A stretch of 64,000 nt of DNA from Nocardia blacklockiae (GCF_015477355.1 NZ_JADLRJ010000002.1:62001-126000); one strand, 5' to 3'. Shown: positions 48,209 through 57,163, numbered from the stretch's first letter. Numbers and translations are program-made. Notes: generated by a model not told the origin, from the sequence alone.

Positions 48209-50539
48209 TCACCGGTGTGCTCGGGCTGCTGTGGGTTTCGGTCGTTGCCGGGCGCGCCAGAATTGCCGGCGTCGTTGCTGGGAGGTGTACGGGCGTGGGG
48301 TGGGGGTGCTGGGGTTGTGGTGTTGGTGGTTGCTGACGGTCGCCGCAGGACCGGCGTCGCGGGCCGAGGCGGTGCTGGGCAGGGTGACCGCGCGTTCGGC
48401 CCATTTGGTGGCGCGGTCGCTGTGCTGGCGTGCGAGGGCACCGGCCAGTCCGGCATGGTGGCGGATCGTGGCGTGCACACGGTCGCGGGTGTCGGCGGCG
48501 ACACCGGCGTCGGCGAGTTGGCTGGTGAAGGTGCCCAGCAATGATCCGTAGCGGCGGCGATGTCGCTCGACGTTCCCGTTGCCGGTGGCGACTGCTTCTA
48601 TGGTGTCTCCGAGCGAGGTCAGCATGGTCCTCAGCCGTGCGGGGTCGACGTGAGCTCGGGCATGGCTGGTGAGCACGTCGGTTCCTGCGAGCAGTTCGGT
48701 CATGCGGGCGAAAGCGTTCGACGGCTGGGCATGTCGTTCGGTGGGCAGCTCGTGGCGGGCGAAATGGCTGATCTGCCCGCGGATCGCGTCGGGGACTCCG
48801 GCGTCGGCGAGGTGGCGGGCGAGTTCGGCTTCGGCGGCGGCGAACTGCTCGCGCTGGTCGTCGTCGCTGACGGGTTCGCCATGGGCGACCTCGATGAGCG
48901 CTTGCACGGCAGTGCGAACCGGCTCCCGGATCGCGTCGGGTCCGGAGGCAGGGTCGGAGCCGAGAACCCCGGCTGCAGTGAGGGTTTCGGTGACCGAGTC
49001 GAGGGTGGCAGCGCGCAGGTCGCGGGCGCGGGCGCGCTGTATCTCGCGGTCGGCTTGTTTTTTGGCGGTGTCGTCGACCCACAGCAGCGGTGGCGGGGTG
49101 GTGTTACCGACGTCGATGTCGTAGAGGATGGCGCGGATCTGGGTGCGCTCGATATCGGCCAGATCCGGTGACCGCGAGGCCATGTCGAGCAGTCGGTGTC
49201 GATGTTCGCGCATTCGGTCGACGAGCGTCAGCATGTCGTCGGTGATCGGTGAGTTGACGTCGGCAGCGAGGTCGGCGGCGTGCGCGTGGGCTGTGGTGAC
49301 GTCGTCGAGATAGCGGTCGAGCAGGTCGCTGATCTTCTGCTGTGTCGATGTGTCCGTGTCTGCGTCGGCAGGTTGCGGTTGCGCCGTCGGTGCCTGCGGT
49401 GGGCTGCTGGCGGGGTGTGGTCGTTGCACCGGCTCGCCAAGCGTCGGGGCAGGACCCGGTGCTGGTGCTGGTGTCTCGGTGCCCGCGGGCCTGTGCGGCG
49501 GTTGCGGCGCGCCAGGTTCATGGGTGCCGTCCAGCGGTGACGGCGGCGCGTTGTCGTAGCCGTCGGCACTGGAGCCGATCCCGGCACCGCGGGCGGTGGG
49601 GGCGGCGGGTCGCGGTGCCGGAGGAGGGGGCGGCGCGGGCTGGGGTGCCGGGGCGGGGATCGGTGCGGCGGTCGCGTACGGGCTGGGGCCTGGTGGGAAC
49701 TGTTGCGGCGGCGGGCCCGCGGCGTAGGGCGGGCTCGGTGCCGTGGTGGGGCGCGGCCAGGGCGGGGTGCCGAGTAGGTCAATGCCGCTGGGGGTTCCGG
49801 CGCGTCCGGTGAGATAGTCGACGTAGAACAGCAGCTGGGACTTGTCGCCGGGTGACAAGGCGGTGGCGTCGATGCGGGTTTCCAGGCGGCTGCGCCGGGC
49901 GGCGATGGCCTCCGGTGTGAGGGTTGCCGAATCTAACAACGCGCCTTTCGCGTAGTCTCCGCCGGACCAGTCTGTGATCAGGTCGGTGATCTGGGCTCGC
50001 TCCGCTGACGGCAGGGGGGTGGCGGTGATGAGCGACTGTGCATGCTCTCTCGCGGCTTGCTGCCGGAACCAGGTGGCGGTTTCGTCCAAGGCGGTTTGCA
50101 CGTGGTCGGCGGGGTAATCAGGGTCGATGTCCAAGGTCATCCCGGTCTGCCCGATGACCAAGCCGTATTCGACGATGTAGTGGTCGGTGAGCCGATCGAG
50201 GGCGGCGCGGGCGATCGGGGATTCCTCGCACCAGGCCGCCGCATCGACGAGTGCGGCGGCGATGTCTTCGCGGGGCATCCCGAAATGCAGGCCTTGGAGC
50301 CGGGTTTCGGCGGCTTGGCGGGCGCTGGCAACGTCGGCGGCGTGCCGGGTGAGCTTTTCGACGTCGCCGTCGGGGATGCGGGCACGGGCGTCGCGGCGCG
50401 CCTGGATCTGTTTCGCAGCGCGGCGTAACGAGACGACCGCCAGCAAGTACGCCAGCATCTGGAACGGTCCTCGCGGCTTGAGGCGGGAACTGGCGGGCGC
50501 GGTAGTACTAGAGGGAGGGGGCGCGGGGTCTGCGGGCAT
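48209..50539 (-). CDS. Large Pro-rich hypothetical transfer-operon protein, 776 aa
   Basis: Unrecognised. Residues 1-25 are disordered, then a hydrophobic stretch (FQMLAYLLAVVSL) could be a short membrane anchor. A helical domain spans about 30-265. A long Pro/Ala-rich linker covers about 270-410 (runs such as PAPQPAPPPPPAPRPAAP). A second helical domain follows (ISDLLDRYLDDVTTAHAHAA) with many acidic residues, then a His/Arg-rich tail. It overlaps nothing but follows the DUF4913-like gene by 10 bases, with GAAGG before its ATG. Linker-joined helical domains next to coupling-protein genes suggest a scaffold or adaptor in the transfer machine; this is inference. Confidence 0.7.
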   Translation of the reverse strand: MPADPAPPPSSTTAPASSRLKPRGPFQMLAYLLAVVSLRRAAKQIQARRDARARIPDGDVEKLTRHAADVASARQAAETRLQGLHFGMPREDIAAALVDAAAWCEESPIARAALDRLTDHYIVEYGLVIGQTGMTLDIDPDYPADHVQTALDETATWFRQQAAREHAQSLITATPLPSAERAQITDLITDWSGGDYAKGALLDSATLTPEAIAARRSRLETRIDATALSPGDKSQLLFYVDYLTGRAGTPSGIDLLGTPPWPRPTTAPSPPYAAGPPPQQFPPGPSPYATAAPIPAPAPQPAPPPPPAPRPAAPTARGAGIGSSADGYDNAPPSPLDGTHEPGAPQPPHRPAGTETPAPAPGPAPTLGEPVQRPHPASSPPQAPTAQPQPADADTDTSTQQKISDLLDRYLDDVTTAHAHAADLAADVNSPITDDMLTLVDRMREHRHRLLDMASRSPDLADIERTQIRAILYDIDVGNTTPPPLLWVDDTAKKQADREIQRARARDLRAATLDSVTETLTAAGVLGSDPASGPDAIREPVRTAVQALIEVAHGEPVSDDDQREQFAAAEAELARHLADAGVPDAIRGQISHFARHELPTERHAQPSNAFARMTELLAGTDVLTSHARAHVDPARLRTMLTSLGDTIEAVATGNGNVERHRRRYGSLLGTFTSQLADAGVAADTRDRVHATIRHHAGLAGALARQHSDRATKWAERAVTLPSTASARDAGPAATVSNHQHHNPSTPTPRPYTSQQRRRQFWRARQRPKPTAARAHR

Positions 50540-50549
50540 GGGGCGCCTT

Positions 50550-51035
50550 CTACGAGGTGGTCCGGGTTCGCTGGCGTGCGTTGACGTCGGCGGTGATGGC
50601 GGCGTTCATGGCGTCGTCGACTTTTGGAGGCCGTGGCCGGTGCGCGCAGTTCTGTTCGGTGCAGTCGCCGAGCAGTTTGGTGATCGCGTCGAGCGAGGAC
50701 CGCATCCACTGGTTGTGCCAGGCGGTGACGTTTTCGGTGAGCAGGCCCTCGGAGCCGGGCTCGACCATCATGACGGCCTGGTGCGCGACCATGAGCCCGG
50801 TCAGTTCCTCGACGACCGCGCCGTGTCGATACCAGCAGGGCGTGATCTTGCTGGCGGTCTGGTAGCGGTCGCGAAACCACGCCACCCATTGGGTGAGTTC
50901 TTCCCACAGCTGCCGCGCTTCGTCGCGGTCGAGGTGTTTCCAGGAGAACCGGGACGGCACCGGCTCTTGCGATTGATTCTGGGGGGCAGTGGGTTTCGTC
51001 GGTTCAGGCGTGCCCGGTATGGGCGGAGTGGTCAT
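50550..51035 (-). CDS. DUF4913-like protein, 161 aa
   Basis: The ATG at 51035 (MTTPPIPGTPEPTKPTAPQN) has AAGGGA upstream and overlaps the coupling ATPase stop as ATGA. After a disordered Pro-rich start comes a Trp-rich helical domain (WEELTQWVAWFRDRYQ, KITPCWYRHGAVVEELTGLM, AWHNQWMRSSLDAITKLL) that resembles DUF4913, a domain regularly found beside TraG-type genes in actinobacterial mobile elements. It is cytosolic, with three Cys. The function is unknown; the genomic neighbourhood points to substrate delivery to the coupling protein. Confidence 0.65.
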   Translation of the reverse strand: MTTPPIPGTPEPTKPTAPQNQSQEPVPSRFSWKHLDRDEARQLWEELTQWVAWFRDRYQTASKITPCWYRHGAVVEELTGLMVAHQAVMMVEPGSEGLLTENVTAWHNQWMRSSLDAITKLLGDCTEQNCAHRPRPPKVDDAMNAAITADVNARQRTRTTS

Positions 51036-52432
51036 GGTGTCGGTCCCTTCGCTGGGATGGACTGGCTGTGGTGGCGGTAGCGCTGCGGGAGGCGGCCGGT
51101 AGAGACGATCCGGTCGAATTCGGCCAGCGACGCCTGGACGCGTTTGCGGTGTCGGGGGACCTGCCAGACGGTGGGGAGGTCGACGGTCACCGGTGGCGCG
51201 TTGCGGTAGAGCAGCAGTCCTTGGTCGGTGTCCATCTCGCGCAGCTGGGCGGCGGTCATGACCGGCTCGTCGTGCAATTGGTAGGACGGGGCACCGCGGC
51301 CGATGGTGGCGCGCCATTCCTTGCGGTTGCCGATCAGCCGGGACAGTTCGGCGAGTTCGTCACCGCGCATGCCGGGCAGGATGAGCATCGCGGGCGCGGA
51401 GTAGGCGAGCATGAGCCCGCCGTGGTCTCCCCAGCGTTGCTGGTTCTGCCGTTGGTTGTGGGCGAAGGCCCACACCGTGATGCCACGTCCGCCGCTGTCG
51501 GAGAAGATCGTCGGGAGATCCGGGATCGGTGCGACGTTGTTGACCTCGTCGAGGACCAGCCGCACCGGCGGATCCAGCCGCCCGGAGTTGTGCTTCTGCG
51601 AGGCGCGGTCGGCGACGTAGTGCACCTCGGCCGCCAGCGCGGCGACGAAGGGTGCCATGGACCCGCTGGTGCCCTTCGACACCAGATACAACGTGTTGCG
51701 GCGCATCGGGTCCAGGACGAAGGAGGCGACGTCGAACGACTCGTCCTGGGCGACGTCGACGGCGGCCAGCAACCGCGGTGACGCCAGCGGTTCGAGCAGC
51801 CGGGACGCGGCGGCGACGACGTCATCGGAGGATTCCGAGCCGGAGGTGAGGATTTGCGACAGCTCGGCGGCCCAATCCGGCAGCTCCTTGGCGAGGATGT
51901 CGTGAGCAACGGTGGTGGTGCGGGAGGAAACCCATTGCCGCACTTCGCGGATGCTGATCCGTTCCAATGCCGCCGCGTGCAGGTAGCAGCGCAGCAGTGT
52001 CGCCGCCTTCGCTTCGAAGTAGCCACTGTTCTTGGCGCCTTCCATCGGCATCGCGCGCGCCAGCGCCGCGGCACGGCGGATCGCGGTGTCGGGGTCCTCG
52101 CAGCCGGCGAGGATCGACCACCGCACGGGGTGAGGCCATCCGGTGAGGTCTTCGGGGTCGAAGACCGCGACCGCGCCGACGTCGGCGCGGTCGGCGATCG
52201 TGGCGCCGAGGACGTCGCGGGATTTGGTGGTGGTCGCCGCCGCGAACCCGGGTGCGCCGTGGACCAGGTGGTAGGCCAGCCGCCAGGTCTTACCGGAGCC
52301 GGTGGAGCCTTCGACCAGCACCGCGTCGCGGTGCTGGAGGTAGACCCGCCGGCGGGGATGGCCGGACACCGCGCCGAGGTCGACGGCCATCCGGGCGGGA
52401 TCGATGCCGCGAGTGCGCCAGGGCGTCTTCAT
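51032..52432 (-). CDS. Type IV coupling protein ATPase (TraG/VirD4/TraD family)
   Basis: The 466-aa protein carries Walker A GSTGSGKTW (Lys48), Walker B RLVLDEVNNV (Asp295, Glu296) and the downstream SDSGGRGITVWAFAHNQRQN typical of TraG/VirD4, with a C-terminal part ending VPRHRKR. It would pump the relaxosome into the T4SS. It lacks the N-terminal membrane segment of VirD4. That segment is supplied by the separate upstream gene (52429-52935), whose stop overlaps this ATG (ATGA), so the two subunits are made together. It is shorter than fused VirD4 proteins (about 600-700 aa). Confidence 0.88.
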   Translation of the reverse strand: MKTPWRTRGIDPARMAVDLGAVSGHPRRRVYLQHRDAVLVEGSTGSGKTWRLAYHLVHGAPGFAAATTTKSRDVLGATIADRADVGAVAVFDPEDLTGWPHPVRWSILAGCEDPDTAIRRAAALARAMPMEGAKNSGYFEAKAATLLRCYLHAAALERISIREVRQWVSSRTTTVAHDILAKELPDWAAELSQILTSGSESSDDVVAAASRLLEPLASPRLLAAVDVAQDESFDVASFVLDPMRRNTLYLVSKGTSGSMAPFVAALAAEVHYVADRASQKHNSGRLDPPVRLVLDEVNNVAPIPDLPTIFSDSGGRGITVWAFAHNQRQNQQRWGDHGGLMLAYSAPAMLILPGMRGDELAELSRLIGNRKEWRATIGRGAPSYQLHDEPVMTAAQLREMDTDQGLLLYRNAPPVTVDLPTVWQVPRHRKRVQASLAEFDRIVSTGRLPQRYRHHSQSIPAKGPTP

Positions 52433-52935
52433 CGCCGTCCTCTCCGTCCCAGGCGTCGGTGTAGCGGCAGCACGCTGGTGCGGGCCAGGTGCGGGAACTC
52501 CTTCCCGGCCTTGTCGATTGCGCTGCGGGCGTCGAGGCCGGCCCGGCGCAGGTCGGTACCGGTGGCCATGCCGGACCGGCTGTGGCGGTTACGGCGGCGC
52601 AGGGCGATCTCGGTGCGGGCGATCTCGACGGCGGCGACGAATCCGGTGCCGGCCCCGGCGATGCACAGCCAGGTGAGCCAGGCCGGACCTGGCCGCGGAT
52701 CGCCCGGCCAGGCGGCCGCGGGGTCGCCGGGATGCCGCCACAGTCCGGTCAGGGTGGGCACGATGCCGTCCCACCCGGGGACGGGCAGCCCGTGCATCGC
52801 CAGCAGCCCCGACAACGCACCGCCGCCGAACACCCCGGCCAGCACGGCGGCGCCGATATACAGGGCCAGTTCCAGTTCAGCGGGCAGCAGTGCCCGGTGC
52901 CGCACCGGCGCCAGGGGAATATCGTTGTCGCTCAA
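52429..52935 (-). CDS. Membrane subunit partnering the coupling ATPase, 168 aa
   Basis: The start is TTG 52935 within a TTGA overlap with the preceding micro-ORF, and GAGGAAA lies upstream. Two hydrophobic segments (LALYIGAAVLAGVFGGGALS; AWLTWLCIAGAGTGFVAAVE) are followed by a basic cytosolic tail (RTEIALRRRNRHSRSGMATG). This is the arrangement of the N-terminal anchor of VirD4/TraG proteins, here as a separate polypeptide coupled to the ATPase gene. The assignment rests on topology and position rather than on motif identity. Confidence 0.7.
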   Translation of the reverse strand: MSDNDIPLAPVRHRALLPAELELALYIGAAVLAGVFGGGALSGLLAMHGLPVPGWDGIVPTLTGLWRHPGDPAAAWPGDPRPGPAWLTWLCIAGAGTGFVAAVEIARTEIALRRRNRHSRSGMATGTDLRRAGLDARSAIDKAGKEFPHLARTSVLPLHRRLGRRGRR

Positions 52936-53036
52936 GGTATTTCCTCGTGGGTTCTCGTCGCGCTTTTCAGCGCAGGATCTCGCGACCCTGCGTATTCGCG
53001 AGACTTTCTCGCTGTTCTGTCATCGGTTTCTCTCAT
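52932..53036 (-). CDS. Micro-ORF, 34 aa
   Basis: The ATG at 53036 overlaps the stop of the 31-aa ORF (ATGA). Its own TGA (52932-52934) overlaps the TTG of the membrane subunit gene (TTGA). The peptide (MRETDDRTARKSREYAGSRD at its start) is highly charged with no hydrophobic segment. Base composition is somewhat lower in GC than in the flanking genes. Support comes from the exact fit into the chain of overlaps. Confidence 0.45.
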   Translation of the reverse strand: MRETDDRTARKSREYAGSRDPALKSATRTHEEIP

Positions 53037-53128
53037 CGAGATACCGTCTTTTCGGATGCCCCGGCGGCTTTGAAGCGACCCCGCAGCGCACCGGCGAGCG
53101 CACGATGCGACGCTTCGGCAATCGTCAT
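53033..53128 (-). CDS. Micro-ORF, 31 aa
   Basis: The ATG at 53128 overlaps the methylase stop (ATGA), and its TGA at 53033-53035 overlaps the next ATG. The peptide MTIAEASHRALAGALRGRFK and 11 more residues would form a basic amphipathic helix. It is unrecognised, and plausible because both ends lie in four-base overlaps. Confidence 0.45.
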   Translation of the reverse strand: MTIAEASHRALAGALRGRFKAAGASEKTVSR

Positions 53129-53958
53129 GGGCGCACCACCTGCATTCCGATCGAGCCGAAATCCAATGTGGGTTGTTCGATTTCGCGGTTCGACCACACG
53201 ACCTCCGTACGCCTGCCGGATACTGCGTTGCCGTTGAACGAAGGGATCTCCACTCGTGCCCAGCCCGCCAATGCCGTGTCGTATAACTCCGATGCATATC
53301 CCGACAGCACGACCGATGCCCGGCACCGCAGCAAACTGTCCAACAGCTCGGAATGCTCGGCAGCCGAAGTCAATTCATGCGCGTAGTTGGTGCCGTTCCG
53401 GGTCGAACCGAGGTACGGCGGGTCGACATACAGGCACACGTCAGGGCAGGGCCCGTAGGCGTCGATCACCTCCAGTGCGGGTCGACATTCGAGGCTTACG
53501 TCGTGCAGTCGGTCGGCGACTGCGGCGAATCTCTGCACGTACCCGGATAGGTAGTCCGGCATCGACGAACTACTGCCGCCAGGACTGATGTAATAGCGCC
53601 AGCCAGTCTTTTTCCCCAGCAGGGCGCTGCGGGATTGGGTAAGCCGAACCCATACGCGTCGTGCGATCTCCATGTCACCGCCATCGAGATCCGCCGCAGC
53701 GGCGTACTCTGCCCTGGAATGTGGGGTCAACGCGCACACTCGCGCCAACTCGGTTGAGTTGTCGCGCAGGACCTTCCAGAACGTCATTAGCTCTCGGTGC
53801 AGGTCGTTGACCGTCTCGAATCGCGCTGCTGGCTTGGCCAGCAAAACTGACAGGCTCCCCGCGAATGGCTCCACGTAGTGCCGATGCCGAGGAATCAAGT
53901 CAGCGATGGGGGCGGCCACCGTCATTTTGCCGCCGTAGTATGGGAACGGAGGCCTCAT
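53125..53958 (-). CDS. D12-class DNA N6-adenine methyltransferase (Dam-like)
   Basis: The 277-aa protein has the D12/Dam order: N-terminal PYYGGK (residues 7-11), AdoMet motif YVEPFAGS (28-35) and catalytic DPPY (179-182) in VDPPYLGSTRNGTNY. A recognition region lies between them (SRSALLGKKTGWRYYISPGG). It would methylate adenine in a short DNA site, probably GATC-like, though specificity cannot be read from sequence. It sits inside the T4SS operon between VirB4 and coupling-protein genes and is bound to small ORFs on both sides by ATGA overlaps. No restriction endonuclease gene is adjacent, so an orphan methylase protecting or marking transferred DNA is the likely role. Confidence 0.88.
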   Translation of the reverse strand: MRPPFPYYGGKMTVAAPIADLIPRHRHYVEPFAGSLSVLLAKPAARFETVNDLHRELMTFWKVLRDNSTELARVCALTPHSRAEYAAAADLDGGDMEIARRVWVRLTQSRSALLGKKTGWRYYISPGGSSSSMPDYLSGYVQRFAAVADRLHDVSLECRPALEVIDAYGPCPDVCLYVDPPYLGSTRNGTNYAHELTSAAEHSELLDSLLRCRASVVLSGYASELYDTALAGWARVEIPSFNGNAVSGRRTEVVWSNREIEQPTLDFGSIGMQVVRP

Positions 53959-54098
53959 GTTGTCGCCTTCCGTGCTTCAACGCGAACGACGCCTACCGGC
54001 CAGCAGGGACGCCACTCGCGATTCATACCGAGTTGCGGGAAGTGACATCTCCGCTGCATATTGATGAGCAGGACGACATCAATCATGAGAACCTTCAT
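53955..54098 (-). CDS. Small hypothetical protein, 47 aa
   Basis: The ATG at 54098 overlaps the VirB4 ATPase stop, and the TGA (53955-53957) overlaps the methylase ATG, both as ATGA. The peptide begins MKVLMIDVVLLINMQRRCHF: a short hydrophobic stretch, then a basic, Trp- and Cys-containing tail. It may be a small membrane-associated protein or simply a translational relay to the methylase gene. It has no recognised family. Confidence 0.5.
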   Translation of the reverse strand: MKVLMIDVVLLINMQRRCHFPQLGMNREWRPCWPVGVVRVEARKATT

Positions 54099-55573
54099 TC
54101 CTCTTCGGCGGACGCTGCCGTGGGGGCGATCCCTTTCACGGCGCTGTCGGTATCGGTGAGCACGATTTCGTGTGGCGACCGGATGTGTTCGAACAGAAAG
54201 GGATCGCGGGCACCGATCTTCACGAGAGCCTGCCCGCGGTCGAGGCGCATCAGGGCTTCCTCGGTACCTGCGGGCAGCCGGTACATACGCATCGTCTCGG
54301 TGACGTCGTCCTCGCGGTCTTGGCCGAACAGGATCACGATCGACGCTTCCTGCATCAAGGCCCGTGCTGGGGAGTCGAGCGGGAGATCGGAGATGTGGTG
54401 GAAGGCGCTGATAGTCGACAGGCCCAGGCCGCGTGAGAGTTTGAGGTTCGATCGGAAGACCTCGCCGGTGGTGCCCTGGGCGACGTGCCAGCCTTCCTCG
54501 ACGATGAGCAGTGTCTGCTGGAATCGGCTGCTGCGCGAGGCCAGCCGGTTCGCCAGCCAGGTGTTGGCGACGGTCATCACGATCCGCAGGGCCGGTCCGT
54601 CGGTGGGCAGCGCGGACAGGTCGACGTGGACGAATGGGTGGCTTTCCAGGGCGTCGGCTACTTCCGCAGTCGTCTCTTGATCGACCAGTCCTTTGAGGTC
54701 GCGGTCGGCTAGCCGCAGCAACGCAAGGCCGGGTGCCAGTCCCCATTCCAGCGCGCGTTCGGACCAGCGTCGTCCGAATCCGTCGCCGTCTTCGCGGTGC
54801 GGCGTCAGTAGCCGCATCGCCAGGTCCCGGATGACCGGGGCGCGGCCGTGTGCGCGGGCTTCGGCGTTGACCAGTTCCAGCGCGGCACCGACGGCTGCCT
54901 TCTCCCGCTCGTCGAGGGCGCGGCCCATGCTGTCCTGTAGGACTGCGAGTACCAGTGCTTCCTGCCCGGCGGGGACGACGCCGTCGAGTCCTCCGGTATG
55001 TTCGCCGCCGGTGCTGATCGCGGGGTCGAGGAGGTTGATGCATGCGCCGCCGCCCGCGGTCTGGAACCGGATCGACGCGGCACTCAATGCTTGGGCGAGG
55101 GGGGTGTATTCTCCGCGCCCGCTCTGGGGCTTCTTGTCGAAGACCACGACCTGGCGGCCGGGGAGCAGCTGGCGCAGGCAGAACACGGACTTGATCAGCG
55201 CGGATTTGCCGCGTCCGATATCGCCGAGGACGCAGACGTTGATGCCGCTGGTCTCGTCGCCGTAGACCGCGAAAGGGTCGATGATCTCGAGTTCCTGGCT
55301 GACCTTGTTGAGCCCGGCGGCGACGCCCTCCTGGCGCACCGCGCGACGGCCGGTGGCCAGGTTGAACGCCTCGGCTTGGCGAGTCGTCGTCCAGGCCCCT
55401 TCGGGACGAGGCTCGTACCAGCCGAGCCGATCCAGCAACCGGCGGCGCTTGGGCGGTCGACGCCGCACCGGCGTTGCGGGACCGCGCTCTCCGGCGCGGC
55501 CTGGGGCGAAGCCGCGCAGGTGCGCGCGTGCGGTGTCGATGGGGCGGTGGGGCGAGGTCAGGGTGTCGGTCAT
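54095..55573 (-). CDS. virB4: VirB4-like T4SS ATPase (C-terminal motor part)
   Basis: The 492-aa protein has Walker A LGDIGRGKSAL (Lys123), where GDIGRGKS is a typical actinobacterial variant, and Walker B TLLIVEEGWHVAQG around 370. FHHISDLP and ILFGQDRE lie downstream, as in the VirB4/TraC motor domain. It powers pilus or channel assembly at the membrane. The N-terminal VirB4 part is separate in actinobacteria and is supplied by the adjacent SCO6880-type gene (gap 18 bases). The C-terminus is acidic (SAEEE). Confidence 0.85.
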   Translation of the reverse strand: MTDTLTSPHRPIDTARAHLRGFAPGRAGERGPATPVRRRPPKRRRLLDRLGWYEPRPEGAWTTTRQAEAFNLATGRRAVRQEGVAAGLNKVSQELEIIDPFAVYGDETSGINVCVLGDIGRGKSALIKSVFCLRQLLPGRQVVVFDKKPQSGRGEYTPLAQALSAASIRFQTAGGGACINLLDPAISTGGEHTGGLDGVVPAGQEALVLAVLQDSMGRALDEREKAAVGAALELVNAEARAHGRAPVIRDLAMRLLTPHREDGDGFGRRWSERALEWGLAPGLALLRLADRDLKGLVDQETTAEVADALESHPFVHVDLSALPTDGPALRIVMTVANTWLANRLASRSSRFQQTLLIVEEGWHVAQGTTGEVFRSNLKLSRGLGLSTISAFHHISDLPLDSPARALMQEASIVILFGQDREDDVTETMRMYRLPAGTEEALMRLDRGQALVKIGARDPFLFEHIRSPHEIVLTDTDSAVKGIAPTAASAEEE

Positions 55574-55591
55574 CGTGCGGGCTCCCAGTCG

Positions 55592-57163
55592 TCACCGGGT
55601 GTAGGTGGTGGGGGCGAGGCCGCGTCCCAGTGGCAGGGTGGCGAACAGGGCGACGTCGTGATCGTCTCGGGCCCAGTCGATTTCGCTGAGCGCGGAGTCG
55701 TTGGCGGCTTCGGTGATTCGCACGCAGGCACGATCGAGGTCGTCGGCGTCGCGGCCGGTGACCGCGATGGCCATGGTGTGGATCGCGCCGTGGTGGCCGG
55801 AGCCGGGGGTGAGGTCGTGGCGTCGGCGATCCGAGGCCGACAGCAGCACGTCGGAGGATCCGTCGTCCACTTTGCCCTTGCGCCGCTCTTTGGTCTTGCG
55901 GGCTTCGTCGGTGGTGAAGTCGCCGCGGGCCGCAGCGCGGGCGCGTTCGGCGGGCACGAAATCGATGCGGACGCTGACAGTGCGGATGGTCGGCATCGGG
56001 GCGGTCTCGTCGTCTCCGGGATCGGCGTCGACACCGGTCAGCAAGGGCGCCAGCCACAGCGCGTTGAGTTCGGCGGGCTCGATCGCCCGGGCGGGCACGA
56101 ATCCGACCCGGGTGCGCCACCGTGCGCTGGGGCCGACGGCGACCGCGTCACGTCCGCCGACGTAGGTGGGCCAGCAGCCCGCCCAGTCCGTGTCGCCGTG
56201 GCGGGCGAGTTGGAAGTCCGGGTCGATGATGGCGCGGAATACGGCGCACGCGCGTTTCTCTCCGTAGACCTGGGCCTCGCCCATGCCCGCCAGGGCGAGC
56301 AGCCGTGCGGCGCGCTCGGTTTCGTCGCGGATCAGCTGCGCGATCGCGCCTTCGATCGGGGCGTGCCGAGCGCGGGCGATGCGGCCGGTTTCGGCCATGA
56401 ATCTCTCGGTCTGCGGGATCTTCAGGCACACGTAACAGCGGTGGTCCTCCGCGAGCGGCGCCAGCACGTCCAGCAGCGCGCCGTAGGACTCGACCGCGGG
56501 CAGCAGGCGACGGTCGCTGAGGCGGATGACTTGGCTTTCGGCCCATTGTTCGTGCGGGGTCATGTCGTGCGGGACGCTGCGGTGCACCATCTGGATGCCG
56601 CGCACATACGACGACTGTTTGGCCATGTTCGCCAGGAAATTTCCGAAGGCGGCGGATGTGGCGGCGTAGGCGGCGTCGCCGCGCAGCCCGCCGGTGACGC
56701 CGTCGACGGCGAGGACGACCGAGAAGTAGGTTCGCTCACCGGGGTTGGCGTGGCGCAGGATGAACATGTCGTCGAGCCCGGTGCCGGCCACCGTCAGCGG
56801 CGCGACGTTGCCCAGCGGCACCGGCAGTGCCCAGCCCGGATCCAGCGCAGGGTCGCCGAACGCGGGATCGGCGGGGTTGCGGTAGATGTGTTCGCCGCGG
56901 CGGCGGCGCGTCCAGGTGCGCAGCACGTGCAGGTGGCGGGCGGCCCACGACCGGCGGCCGTCGAACTCGAGAGTCGCGGCGACCACGGCGGCGAGGCCGG
57001 CCACGATCACTGCCAGCGTCCACAGCGAATCACCGGCCACGATGTACAGCCCGACCGCGGCGACGATCGCGGCCCCCCAGCTGATCAGCACCGGTTGCGG
57101 CAGCCCGAGCCAGGTCCGGCGGGCGATTTCGCCGCCGATCATGTAGGTGCGCGGAGTCGTCAT
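55592..57163 (-). CDS. SCO6880-family T4SS protein
   Basis: The 523-aa product begins MTTPRTYMIGGEIARRTWLG, with two close membrane segments near residues 25-70 (ISWGAAIVAAVGLYIVAG; LAVIVAGLAAVVAATLEF). A large cytosolic domain follows (RTWTRRRRGEHIYRNPADP, YVRGIQMVHRSVPHD). This is the actinobacterial SCO6880 arrangement, treated as a PrgI/VirB3-like anchor fused to the N-terminal domain of VirB4. The ATG at 57163 overlaps the VirB6-like stop (ATGA); the longer frame to 57319 is a shadow. Confidence 0.8.
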   Translation of the reverse strand: MTTPRTYMIGGEIARRTWLGLPQPVLISWGAAIVAAVGLYIVAGDSLWTLAVIVAGLAAVVAATLEFDGRRSWAARHLHVLRTWTRRRRGEHIYRNPADPAFGDPALDPGWALPVPLGNVAPLTVAGTGLDDMFILRHANPGERTYFSVVLAVDGVTGGLRGDAAYAATSAAFGNFLANMAKQSSYVRGIQMVHRSVPHDMTPHEQWAESQVIRLSDRRLLPAVESYGALLDVLAPLAEDHRCYVCLKIPQTERFMAETGRIARARHAPIEGAIAQLIRDETERAARLLALAGMGEAQVYGEKRACAVFRAIIDPDFQLARHGDTDWAGCWPTYVGGRDAVAVGPSARWRTRVGFVPARAIEPAELNALWLAPLLTGVDADPGDDETAPMPTIRTVSVRIDFVPAERARAAARGDFTTDEARKTKERRKGKVDDGSSDVLLSASDRRRHDLTPGSGHHGAIHTMAIAVTGRDADDLDRACVRITEAANDSALSEIDWARDDHDVALFATLPLGRGLAPTTYTR

